Positions 1-5,033 of a stretch of DNA of 6,048 bases are shown here, piece by piece (position 1 is the stretch's first letter; the number at the start of each line of letters is the position of its first letter). The stretch comes from Candidatus Dormiibacterota bacterium (GTDB lineage: Bacteria; Chloroflexota; Dormibacteria; Aeolococcales; Aeolococcaceae), in contig PLDZ01000028.1 in the NCBI GenBank assembly GCA_003136295.1, positions 8,726 to 14,773 on the forward strand, given 5' to 3'. The notes beneath the pieces were generated by a model. That model saw only the letters and a program-made list of their open reading frames with translations, searched no databases and had not been told where the DNA came from. The translations under genes and the position numbers were made by a program.

Positions 1-48
1 GTCAAGGCCCTCGCCGAGGCAGCCCGCGAGGGTGGGTTGAAGTTCTAG
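1..48 (+). CDS. rplR: 50S ribosomal protein L18, C-terminal end only (partial)
   Basis: Only the last 15 codons and the TAG stop (46-48) lie in the window. They read VKALAEAAREGGLKF, which matches the conserved end of bacterial L18 (usual pattern VKALADAAREAGLEF). L18 binds 5S rRNA in the central protuberance of the large subunit. The identity is supported by the next gene being rpsE, the standard rplR-rpsE order of the spc operon. The stop abuts the rpsE ATG with no intervening base, so the two genes are probably translated in a coupled way. Everything upstream is outside the window. Confidence 0.93.
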   Translation, partial: VKALAEAAREGGLKF

Positions 49-639
49 ATGGGTATGCGCATGGATCGCCGCGATGATCGCGGCAGCGAGTTCCAGGAGA
101 AGATCGTCTCGCTCAACCGCGTCGCGAAGGTGGTCAAGGGCGGGCGCCGCTTTTCGTTCAGCGCGCTCGTCGTCGTCGGCGACGGCAAGGGCCGGGTCGG
201 CGCAGGGCTGGGCAAGGCGGGCGAAGTGCCGGACGCCATCCGCAAGGGCGTCGACGACGCCAAGAAACACATGATCACCGTCCCCCTGGTCGGGACCACC
301 ATCCCGCACGAGGTGCGCTATAAACTCGGCGCCGCCAAGGTGCTGCTCAAGCCCGGTGTCCCCGGTACGGGGGTCATCAGCGGCAGCTCGATGCGCGCGG
401 TGGTCGAGGCTGCCGGCATCAAGGACATCCTGACCAAGAGCCTCGGCACGGACAATCCGATCAACGTCGTTCGGGCCACCGTCTCGGCGCTCGCGAGCCT
501 GCGAACGCTTGCCGCCGTGGCCGAGCTTCGGGGCCGGACGCCCGAGCAGATCGTCGGCAGTCGCAAGATGGCCGACCGGATGCTCGGAAGAACCCCGGCC
601 GTGTCCGAGTCTCCGGCGGTCGAGGTCGTGCTGCCGTGA
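49..639 (+). CDS. rpsE: 30S ribosomal protein S5
   Basis: S5 is a small-subunit protein at the back of the 30S near the decoding region, important for translational fidelity. The product is 196 residues. The N-terminal S5 dsRNA-binding-like domain spans about residues 14-77 (EFQEKIVSLNRVAKVVKGGR, then FSFSALVVVGDGKGRVGAGLGKA). The C-terminal domain spans about 95-168 (AAKVLLKPGVPGTGVI, AGIKDILTKSLGTDNPINVV). The usual length is about 165-170, so roughly 25 residues at the C terminus (after EQIV, residue 169) are extra. The segment after PGTGVI reads SGSSMRAV where AGGAMRAV or AGGAVRAV is usual. The start at ATG 49 touches the rplR stop. In-frame ATGs at 55 and 61 are possible alternatives because no strong Shine-Dalgarno sits before any of them. 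The TGA stop overlaps the rpmD GTG (GTGA, 636-639). Confidence 0.97.
   Translation: MGMRMDRRDDRGSEFQEKIVSLNRVAKVVKGGRRFSFSALVVVGDGKGRVGAGLGKAGEVPDAIRKGVDDAKKHMITVPLVGTTIPHEVRYKLGAAKVLLKPGVPGTGVISGSSMRAVVEAAGIKDILTKSLGTDNPINVVRATVSALASLRTLAAVAELRGRTPEQIVGSRKMADRMLGRTPAVSESPAVEVVLP
622..626 (+). promoter_or_regulatory. Shine-Dalgarno for rpmD, inside rpsE
   Basis: GAGGT lies 9 bases before the GTG at 636, within the last codons of rpsE (the Glu-Val pair at residues 192-193). It supports the GTG as the rpmD start. Confidence 0.6.
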
Positions 640-881
640 GCACAGTTCGCGTGACGTATCGCAAGAGTGCGATCGGCTACGCCTGGGATCAGAAGGCGAC
701 TCTCGCCGCGCTGGGCCTGCGCAAACTCAATCACACTGTCGAGCCCGAGGCAACGCCCTCGATCCGGGGCATGATCCACAAGGTCCGCCACCTGGTCGCG
801 GTCAACGGCGAGCCCGCCGACTCCCCGGCGGGGATCGCAGTGCTCCAGGATCTTGCGTCTGAGTCGGAGGGCGCGGCGTGA
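636..881 (+). CDS. rpmD: 50S ribosomal protein L30
   Basis: L30 is a small large-subunit protein that contacts 23S rRNA. The 81-residue product begins with the L30 fold: VRVTYRKSAIGYAWDQKATL, then LGLRKLNHTVEP, then the signature PSIRGMIHKVRHLVAV at residues 41-56. Bacterial L30 is usually about 60 residues. Here about 20 more follow (NGEPADSPAGIAVLQDLASE...), ending slightly acidic and alanine-rich. The start is GTG at 636, overlapping the rpsE stop as GTGA and preceded by GAGGT. The stop TGA overlaps the rplO GTG in the same way. L30 is missing in several bacterial lineages, so its presence is a mild taxonomic marker. Confidence 0.96.
   Translation: MSTVRVTYRKSAIGYAWDQKATLAALGLRKLNHTVEPEATPSIRGMIHKVRHLVAVNGEPADSPAGIAVLQDLASESEGAA
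866..871 (+). promoter_or_regulatory. Strong Shine-Dalgarno for rplO, inside rpmD
   Basis: GGAGGG lies 6 bases before the GTG at 878 and is encoded by the Ser-Glu-Gly codons in the L30 C-terminal tail. It fixes the GTG as the rplO start. Confidence 0.75.
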
Positions 882-1621
882 AGCTTCATGAGCTGGGCCC
901 CGCCAAGGGCAGCCGCCGGCCGCGCAAGCGGATCGGTCGCGGCCAGGGTGCCGGACAGGGCAAGACCAGCGGTCGCGGCCAGAAGGGGCAGGGCGCGCGG
1001 TCGAGCGTCGGGCTCCCAACCGGCTTCGAAGGTGGCCAGATGCCCCTCAAGCAGCGGCTTCCGAAGCTCCGTGGCTTCCACAACCGCTGGCGGCATGAAT
1101 ACGTCGTGGTCAACCTCGGCAAGCTCGTCCGTTTCGAGAAGGACACGATCGTCGATCCCGACGTGCTCACCGAAGCGGGGCTGATTCCGCGGGCGTCGTC
1201 AGCCGTCAAGGTGCTCGCGGCCGGTCATCTCGGCCATGCGCTGACCCTTCGAGTCCACAGGATCTCAGCCGCCGCGCGCACCGCCGTCGAGTCCGCGGGT
1301 GGCTCCATCGAACTGCTCGGCTCGCAGCCGGCACCCGAGGGGGCAACCCCGGTCGGCAAGCGTGCGCAGCGCAAGGCCGATGCCATCGTCGCGCGCGCGG
1401 AGCTGCTCAGCCGGCCGGCGACGCCCGCCGAGCCGGTCGCGAAACCGGAGGGCAAGAAACGCGCCGGGGGCGCTGCCGTGACGTCGGAGGCCAAGCCCGC
1501 CAAGGGTGGCGGGGAGCGCGGCGGTAAACGCAAGACGGCTCGCGAGGACGGTGCAGCAGCTCCAGAGACAGTGCAGGACGCACCCCAGGAAAACGAGGCG
1601 GAGACCGAGGACAGGGAGTGA
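878..1621 (+). CDS. rplO: 50S ribosomal protein L15 with a long C-terminal extension
   Basis: L15 is an early-binding large-subunit protein whose N-terminal extension threads into 23S rRNA. The core, residues 1-148, is typical: MKLHELGPAKGSRRPRKRIG, the Gly/Arg/Lys-rich stretch GQGAGQGKTSGRGQKGQGAR, GFEGGQMPLKQRLPKLRGF at 49-67, and an end near SAGGSIELLG. Bacterial L15 is usually about 145-150 residues; this one is 247. The added ~99 residues (149-247) are rich in Ala, Lys, Arg, Gly, Pro and Glu with no recognisable fold. The tail is basic from about 161 to 222 (KRAQRK, KKRAGG, GGKRKT) and strongly acidic at the end (ENEAETEDRE). The GTG start has a strong Shine-Dalgarno and overlaps the rpmD stop. 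The TGA overlaps the secY GTG, so the long frame is read right up to the next gene and does not look like a missed stop. The identity of the core is certain; the role of the tail is unknown. Confidence 0.97.
   Translation: MKLHELGPAKGSRRPRKRIGRGQGAGQGKTSGRGQKGQGARSSVGLPTGFEGGQMPLKQRLPKLRGFHNRWRHEYVVVNLGKLVRFEKDTIVDPDVLTEAGLIPRASSAVKVLAAGHLGHALTLRVHRISAAARTAVESAGGSIELLGSQPAPEGATPVGKRAQRKADAIVARAELLSRPATPAEPVAKPEGKKRAGGAAVTSEAKPAKGGGERGGKRKTAREDGAAAPETVQDAPQENEAETEDRE
1607..1610 (+). promoter_or_regulatory. Shine-Dalgarno for secY, inside the rplO tail
   Basis: GAGG lies 7 bases before the GTG at 1618, in the Glu-Asp codons of the acidic L15 tail. A second AGGGA at 1613-1617 sits too close to the start to be the main site. 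It supports the overlapping GTG start of secY. Confidence 0.5.
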
Positions 1622-2952
1622 ACCTCCTCGAGGCGCTCGGCCAGGCGATCCGGATCCCGGAGCTGCGGCGGAAGCTGCTCTTCACTCTCGGATTGCTGGC
1701 GGCATTCCGGATCCTCGCGGCCATCGCCATTCCGGGAACAAACCCGAAAGCGCTCAACGACCTGTTCTCGGGAAACACGTTGCTGGGCCTCCTCAACCTC
1801 TTCAGCGGCGGCGGCCTGCAGCGCTTCACGCTGGTCGCGCTCGGCCTCAATCCCTATATCAACGCGACGATCATCATGCAGCTGATGACGGTTGTCTCCG
1901 TCCGGCTCAAGGAGCTGAGCAAGGAAGGAGAGATCGGCCGCAAGAAGATCACCCGCTACACGCGCTGGCTCACCGTGCCGCTGGCGATGCTGCAGGCATT
2001 CGGGTATCTCGCGCTGTTCACCAACCCCTCGGTCACCCGCGACGGCGCGATCCTCGCCAATCCTTCCGGTGCGACCGAGATCAGCATCATCCTCACCCTC
2101 ACCGCGGGCACGATCATCGCGATGTGGCTCGGTGAGCTGATCACCGAATACGGCGTCGGCAACGGCGTGTCGCTGATCATCTTCGTCGGCATCATCGGCA
2201 GGCTGCCCGCGGCGATCGTCGGTTACGGCGGCACGGGTGGCACCGCGCACATCATTCAGATCGTCGTCATGGCGCTCATCGCCGTCGCTGTCACCGCCGG
2301 TGTCATCGAGGTGCAGCAGGCTCAGCGGAAGGTGCCGGTGCAGTCAGCGCAACGAGTCCTCAACGTGCGCACGGGTCAGGCGGCCCAGGGACGGCGAAAC
2401 TTCTTACCACTGCGAGTCAACGCCGCGGGCGTCATCCCGATCATCTTCGCGATCTCGATCATGACGTTCCCGACCATCTTCGCCAACCTCTTCCAGAGCA
2501 GCACCGGCTGGACTGAGAGCGTTGCCATGTGGATCACCAACAACTGGCAGGCGACGGGTGGCTTCATCCCCTTGAACATCCTGTACAACGGCATCTACTT
2601 CCTGCTCGTGATGGGCTTCACGTACTTCTACACGGCGATCGTGTTCGACCCTGTCGATGTCGCTGACAACCTGAAAAAACAGTCGACGTTCATCCCTGGC
2701 ATCCGTCCCGGGAGAAGCACCGCGGAGTATCTCGGCAAGGTCATGGGCAGGATTACGCTGGCGGGCGCGCTCTTCCTTGCGGTCATCACTGTCGTTTTGC
2801 CCCTGTTCACCGCAGTGCTCACGGGAGTCCCGTCGACCAGCCTCTACCTCGGCGGCACCGCCATCCTCATCGTGGTCGGCGTGGCGCTCGACACGATGAA
2901 GCAGATCGAGACCCAGCTGCTCATGCGCCAGTACAAGGGATTCATCAAGTGA
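1618..2952 (+). CDS. secY: Protein translocase subunit SecY
   Basis: SecY is the channel of the Sec translocon in the cytoplasmic membrane. It works with SecE, SecG and SecA, and with ribosomes during membrane-protein insertion. The 444 residues are full length. Ten membrane segments can be placed roughly at 21-40, 71-91, 117-135, 153-173, 182-202, 211-231, 268-288, 321-343, 378-399 and 407-425, with the plug region near 55-70. Family motifs are present: GLNPYINATIIMQLM (76-90), GELITEYGVGNGVSLIIF (172-189), PLRVNAAGVIPIIFA (264-278), IRPGRSTAEYL (362-372) and the end DTMKQIETQLLMRQYKGFIK. The N terminus (residues 9-23) is normal for the family and supports the GTG start at 1618, which overlaps the rplO stop. 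The cytosolic loop after segment 6 (238-268) is about 3 residues longer than usual and lacks the common YAKR. The TGA overlaps the adk GTG. Confidence 0.98.
   Translation: MNLLEALGQAIRIPELRRKLLFTLGLLAAFRILAAIAIPGTNPKALNDLFSGNTLLGLLNLFSGGGLQRFTLVALGLNPYINATIIMQLMTVVSVRLKELSKEGEIGRKKITRYTRWLTVPLAMLQAFGYLALFTNPSVTRDGAILANPSGATEISIILTLTAGTIIAMWLGELITEYGVGNGVSLIIFVGIIGRLPAAIVGYGGTGGTAHIIQIVVMALIAVAVTAGVIEVQQAQRKVPVQSAQRVLNVRTGQAAQGRRNFLPLRVNAAGVIPIIFAISIMTFPTIFANLFQSSTGWTESVAMWITNNWQATGGFIPLNILYNGIYFLLVMGFTYFYTAIVFDPVDVADNLKKQSTFIPGIRPGRSTAEYLGKVMGRITLAGALFLAVITVVLPLFTAVLTGVPSTSLYLGGTAILIVVGVALDTMKQIETQLLMRQYKGFIK
2935..2940 (+). promoter_or_regulatory. Shine-Dalgarno for adk, inside secY
   Basis: AAGGGA lies 8 bases before the GTG at 2949, in the Lys-Gly codons near the SecY C terminus. 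It supports GTG 2949. The next in-frame ATG (2961) would cut into the first beta strand before the P-loop. Confidence 0.7.
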
Positions 2953-3539
2953 TCGCCTTGATGTTCGGACCGCCGGGCAGCGGCAAGGGCACTCAAGCGT
3001 CGCGGGTGGCGGTGCGCCTCGGAGTCCCTCATGTTGCGGCGGGGGACATGCTGCGCAGCGAGGTTGCTCGCGACACCGCGCTCGGCCGCGAGGCCAAGCC
3101 GATCATGGACGCCGGAGGGCTCGTTCCCGACGACCTGGTCGTTCGGATGATCGACGCGCGCCTCAACGAGCCGGACGCCACCAATGGCGTGCTCCTCGAC
3201 GGCTTCCCTCGAACCGTGCCCCAGGCGGTTGCCTTGGACACCATGCTCGCGGCGCGCCACGAGAAGGTGGACGACGTGATCTCGCTCGAGGTCCACGACG
3301 ACGAGCTCAAGGCGCGGATCCTCAAGCGGGCCACGACCGAGGGACGGAGTGACGACACCGCCGAAGGCCTCGCCCAGCGGCTGATCGTGTACCGCCAGGA
3401 CACCGCGCCCGTGCTCGATCACTACCGCAACGGCAGCACGCGCATCGAGGCGATCAACGGGGTTGGTGACATCGACGTGATCACCGAGCGAATCATCGAA
3501 TCTCTCAAGCACAACGGCGTCGCATTGAGGAGCGCATGA
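2949..3539 (+). CDS. adk: Adenylate kinase, short-LID type
   Basis: This cytoplasmic enzyme catalyses ATP + AMP <=> 2 ADP. The P-loop GPPGSGKGTQ is at residues 7-16 (K13). AMP-site and catalytic positions follow: GDMLRSE with R36, LVPDDLV at 58-64, LLDGFPRT with R88, and likely LID/catalytic arginines R127, R133 (GRSDDT) and R144 (QRL). The LID is the short form: only a few residues separate KRATTEGR from the SDDT motif, and there is no 4-Cys zinc insert, so 196 residues is in the range of short Adks (the long type is about 215). The usual Ser-Thr before GDMLR is Ala-Ala (30-31), as in the SAGDLLR motif of UMP/CMP kinases. The secY-adk-map order strongly supports Adk. The GTG start overlaps the secY stop, and the TGA overlaps the map ATG (ATGA, 3536-3539). 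Confidence 0.96.
   Translation: MIALMFGPPGSGKGTQASRVAVRLGVPHVAAGDMLRSEVARDTALGREAKPIMDAGGLVPDDLVVRMIDARLNEPDATNGVLLDGFPRTVPQAVALDTMLAARHEKVDDVISLEVHDDELKARILKRATTEGRSDDTAEGLAQRLIVYRQDTAPVLDHYRNGSTRIEAINGVGDIDVITERIIESLKHNGVALRSA
3527..3532 (+). promoter_or_regulatory. Shine-Dalgarno for map, inside adk
   Basis: GAGGAG ends 3 bases before the ATG at 3536 (its GAGG part ends 5 bases before). It supports the overlapping ATG as the map start. Confidence 0.65.
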
Positions 3540-4330
3540 GCACACACGCAATCGACAGCTTTCGTCTGAAGCGACCGGATGAGATCGAGAAGATGCGGGT
3601 GTCCGGGAAGATCCTCGGCGCGTGTCTCGCTCAGCTGGCGAGCTCCGTACGCGCTGGGATCACCACGCTCGATCTCGACCGCGAAGCGGAGACCTTCATC
3701 CGCGATCACCACTGCATCCCGGGCTTCCTCGGGTACCAGGGATTCCCCAACTCGCTGTGCGTGTCGATCAACGACCAGGTCGTCCACGGCATCCCCGGAC
3801 CGCAGGTGATCCATGACGGCGACCTCGTGTCGCTGGATTGCGGGCTCATCCTCGACGGCTGGTGGGCCGACAGCGGGCTCTCGGTTGCATGCGGTGAGCC
3901 GTCACCGGAGGTGCGACGTTTGATCGACACGACTCGCCAGGCGCTCGACCTCGGGATCGCCGCGGCCAAACCTGGCAACCACATCGGTGATATCGGAACC
4001 GCGGTCCAGACATTCGTCGAGTCCAACGGCTACTCGGTGGTGCGTCAGTACGTCGGGCACGGGATCGGCCGGGAGATGCACGAACTCCCCCAGGTGCCGA
4101 ACTACGGCCGGCCCGCGACGGGCAACCTCCTCAAGCCAGGCTACGTGATCGCGATCGAGCCGATGGTGAACGTCGGGCGCCCTGACACCCGCGTTCTCGA
4201 CGACGACTGGACCGTGGTCACGTCGGATGGAAAGCTCTCCTGCTACTTCGAGCACACGGTCGCGATCACCGAGTCCGGCCCGGAGGTGCTGACCCAGCGA
4301 CCCGCGTCCGTTCTGGCCGATGCGAAATAG
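3536..4330 (+). CDS. map: Methionine aminopeptidase, type I
   Basis: This cytosolic metalloprotease removes the initiator Met from nascent proteins when residue 2 is small, such as the MA- starts of S13, S11 and S4 in this window. The 264 residues form a complete pita-bread fold. By position and motif the metal ligands are D101 and D112 (SLDCGLILDGWWADSGLS), H175 (YVGHGIGREMHE), E208 (AIEPMV) and E239 (YFEHTVAIT). H84 (VVHGIPG) and H182 match the conserved substrate-side histidines. Spacing agrees with the E. coli enzyme (D97, D108, H171, E204, E235) with a constant +4 offset. There is no N-terminal SH3-binding or zinc-finger extension, so it is the simple bacterial type Ia form. It ends the overlapping gene chain; the stop is TAG and no gene follows for 190 bases. 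Confidence 0.98.
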   Translation: MSTHAIDSFRLKRPDEIEKMRVSGKILGACLAQLASSVRAGITTLDLDREAETFIRDHHCIPGFLGYQGFPNSLCVSINDQVVHGIPGPQVIHDGDLVSLDCGLILDGWWADSGLSVACGEPSPEVRRLIDTTRQALDLGIAAAKPGNHIGDIGTAVQTFVESNGYSVVRQYVGHGIGREMHELPQVPNYGRPATGNLLKPGYVIAIEPMVNVGRPDTRVLDDDWTVVTSDGKLSCYFEHTVAITESGPEVLTQRPASVLADAK

Positions 4331-4344
4331 CGGGAGCCGGCGAT

Positions 4345-4374
4345 TTGCCTGCTGGCCGGGGCGCGGTTTATACT
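4345..4374 (+). promoter_or_regulatory. Sigma-70-type promoter upstream of rpmJ
   Basis: The -35 element TTGCCT (4345-4350, 4 of 6 to TTGACA) and the -10 element TATACT (4369-4374, 5 of 6 to TATAAT) are separated by 18 bp. In a GC-rich sequence an A/T run like TTTATACT stands out, and it begins only 15 bases after the map stop. Transcription would start near 4381. It would let rpmJ-rpsM-rpsK-rpsD and downstream genes be expressed independently of the secY-adk-map transcript. I see no terminator between map and this promoter, so read-through can also contribute. Assigned by eye only. Confidence 0.6.
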
Positions 4375-4380
4375 CATTCC

Positions 4381-4520
4381 CTCGGGCTCTCGCATGAGCC
4401 TGGTTCGGCGCGCACGCACTGGGGTACCGCCGGCACCAGCGTCACGGATCGCCCCGGGACGCATCGAGCACTTTGCCATCGGCTCCCTACGCCGCCAACC
4501 ATGAGGAATTCGTCACCAGG
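4381..4520 (+). promoter_or_regulatory. 5' leader of the rpmJ-rpsM-rpsK-rpsD transcript
   Basis: This noncoding or weakly coding leader of about 140 nt would follow the predicted promoter. Visible pairings are: a hairpin GGCTC (4385-4389) with GAGCC (4396-4400) over a 6-nt loop; a stem GGGA-c-GC (4456-4462) with GCTCCC (4482-4487); CTGG (4419-4422) with CCAG (4436-4439); and a long-range match CCTGGT (4399-4404) with ACCAGG (4515-4520), which would cover the bases just before the rpmJ ATG. The first hairpin and the long-range pairing share bases 4399-4400, so they could be alternatives. Ribosomal-protein operons are often autoregulated through such leaders (S4 on the E. coli alpha operon). 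I do not recognise the E. coli S4 pseudoknot or any named leader family here. The individual pairings are short enough to occur by chance. Confidence 0.35.
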
Positions 4521-4524
4521 ATGA
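4394..4524 (+). other. Two small leader open frames linked by ATGA overlaps (speculative)
   Basis: An ATG at 4394 opens a 36-codon frame ending in TGA at 4502-4504. That stop overlaps an ATG at 4501 which opens a 7-codon frame (MRNSSPG) ending in TGA at 4522-4524, and this in turn overlaps the rpmJ ATG at 4521. The 36-residue frame is Arg/Pro/Ala-rich, resembles no protein I know and is not IF-1. Neither small frame has a convincing Shine-Dalgarno, although the GAGGA at 4503-4507 inside the second could serve rpmJ from 13 bases away. They may be chance open frames in GC-rich DNA. Confidence 0.15.
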
Positions 4525-4634
4525 AGGTCAGAGCATCCGTCAAGCGCCTGTGCGAGCGCTGCAAGATCATCAAGCGCCACGGGGCGGTCAGAGTGATCTG
4601 CGAGAACCCGAAACACAAGCAGCGGCAGGGGTAA
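4521..4634 (+). CDS. rpmJ: 50S ribosomal protein L36, zinc-binding form
   Basis: L36 is the smallest large-subunit protein. It stabilises 23S rRNA structure. The 37 residues match the whole family: MKVRASVKRLCERCKIIKRH followed by GAVRVICENPKHKQRQG and the TAA stop. The zinc ribbon is complete (C11, C14, C27, H32), so this is the C+ form, which depends on zinc; many bacteria also keep a zinc-free paralogue elsewhere. The start is ATG 4521. AGG directly abuts it and GAGGA lies 13 bases upstream, so the ribosome-binding site is poorly spaced and initiation may depend on leader structure or coupling. It is the first gene after the promoter and is followed by rpsM after 9 bases. infA, often just upstream, is absent. 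Confidence 0.97.
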   Translation: MKVRASVKRLCERCKIIKRHGAVRVICENPKHKQRQG

Positions 4635-4643
4635 CGCCCAGCA

Positions 4644-5030
4644 ATGGCACGTATCGCCGGCGTTGACGTCCCTCGAGACAAACGGATCGAGATCGCCCTC
4701 ACCTATATCTACGGCATTGGCCCGACCACTGCGAAGCGAATGCTGTCCCTCGCCGGAGTGGCGGCTGACACGCGCACCAAGGATCTGAGCGACGCCCAGG
4801 TCGGCAAGTTGCGCGACGTCATCGCGAAGCAGCTGCAGGGCAGGGTGGAAGGCGACCTCCGCCGCCAGATCGCGCTCAACATCAAGCGCCTCACCGAGAT
4901 CGGCACCTATCGCGGACTGCGCCATCGCCGCGGACTCCCGGTCCGCGGCCAGCGAACCCGCACCAACGCCCGCACCCGTCGTGGTCCGAAGAAGACGGTG
5001 GGCGTACGCCGCAAGAAGGCGACGAAGTAA
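4644..5030 (+). CDS. rpsM: 30S ribosomal protein S13
   Basis: S13 sits in the head of the small subunit, contacts the P-site tRNA and forms bridges to the large subunit. The 128 residues are of normal length. It begins MARIAGVDVPRDKRIEIALT, followed by the family's YIYGIGPTTAKRML helical region (21-34). The conserved basic segment GTYRGLRHRRGLPVRGQRTR follows at 87-106, then TNARTRRGPKK, and the Lys/Arg tail that reaches the tRNA ends VRRKKATK. The start is ATG 4644, 9 bases after the rpmJ stop. AGGGG at 4627-4631, overlapping the end of rpmJ, is the likely Shine-Dalgarno at a long 12-base spacing. rpsK follows after only 3 bases. Confidence 0.98.
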   Translation: MARIAGVDVPRDKRIEIALTYIYGIGPTTAKRMLSLAGVAADTRTKDLSDAQVGKLRDVIAKQLQGRVEGDLRRQIALNIKRLTEIGTYRGLRHRRGLPVRGQRTRTNARTRRGPKKTVGVRRKKATK

Positions 5031-5033
5031 CCA

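Noticed and set aside
318..1019. 233-codon minus-strand frame opposite rpsE, rpmD and the start of rplO
   Set aside because: It is antisense to three certain genes with no domain signal.
1506..2135. 209-codon plus-strand frame across the rplO/secY junction
   Set aside because: It is an out-of-frame reading of the real rplO tail and the SecY N-terminal half. It has no motif, and the secY start and family match are unambiguous.
1225..2250. 341-codon open frame on the minus strand opposite the rplO tail and secY
   Set aside because: Its composition is dominated by Arg, Asp, Glu and Ala with no family motifs, and it is fully explained by codon bias of rplO and secY on the other strand.
4336..4356. 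GCCGG/CTGGC inverted repeat just after map as a possible intrinsic terminator
   Set aside because: The stem includes a G-U pair and the following bases are GC-rich with no T run. It also overlaps the predicted -35 element.
4331..4520. Degraded infA remnant in the map-rpmJ gap
   Set aside because: None of the readings I made shows IF-1 motifs, and the gap is shorter than a full infA gene.
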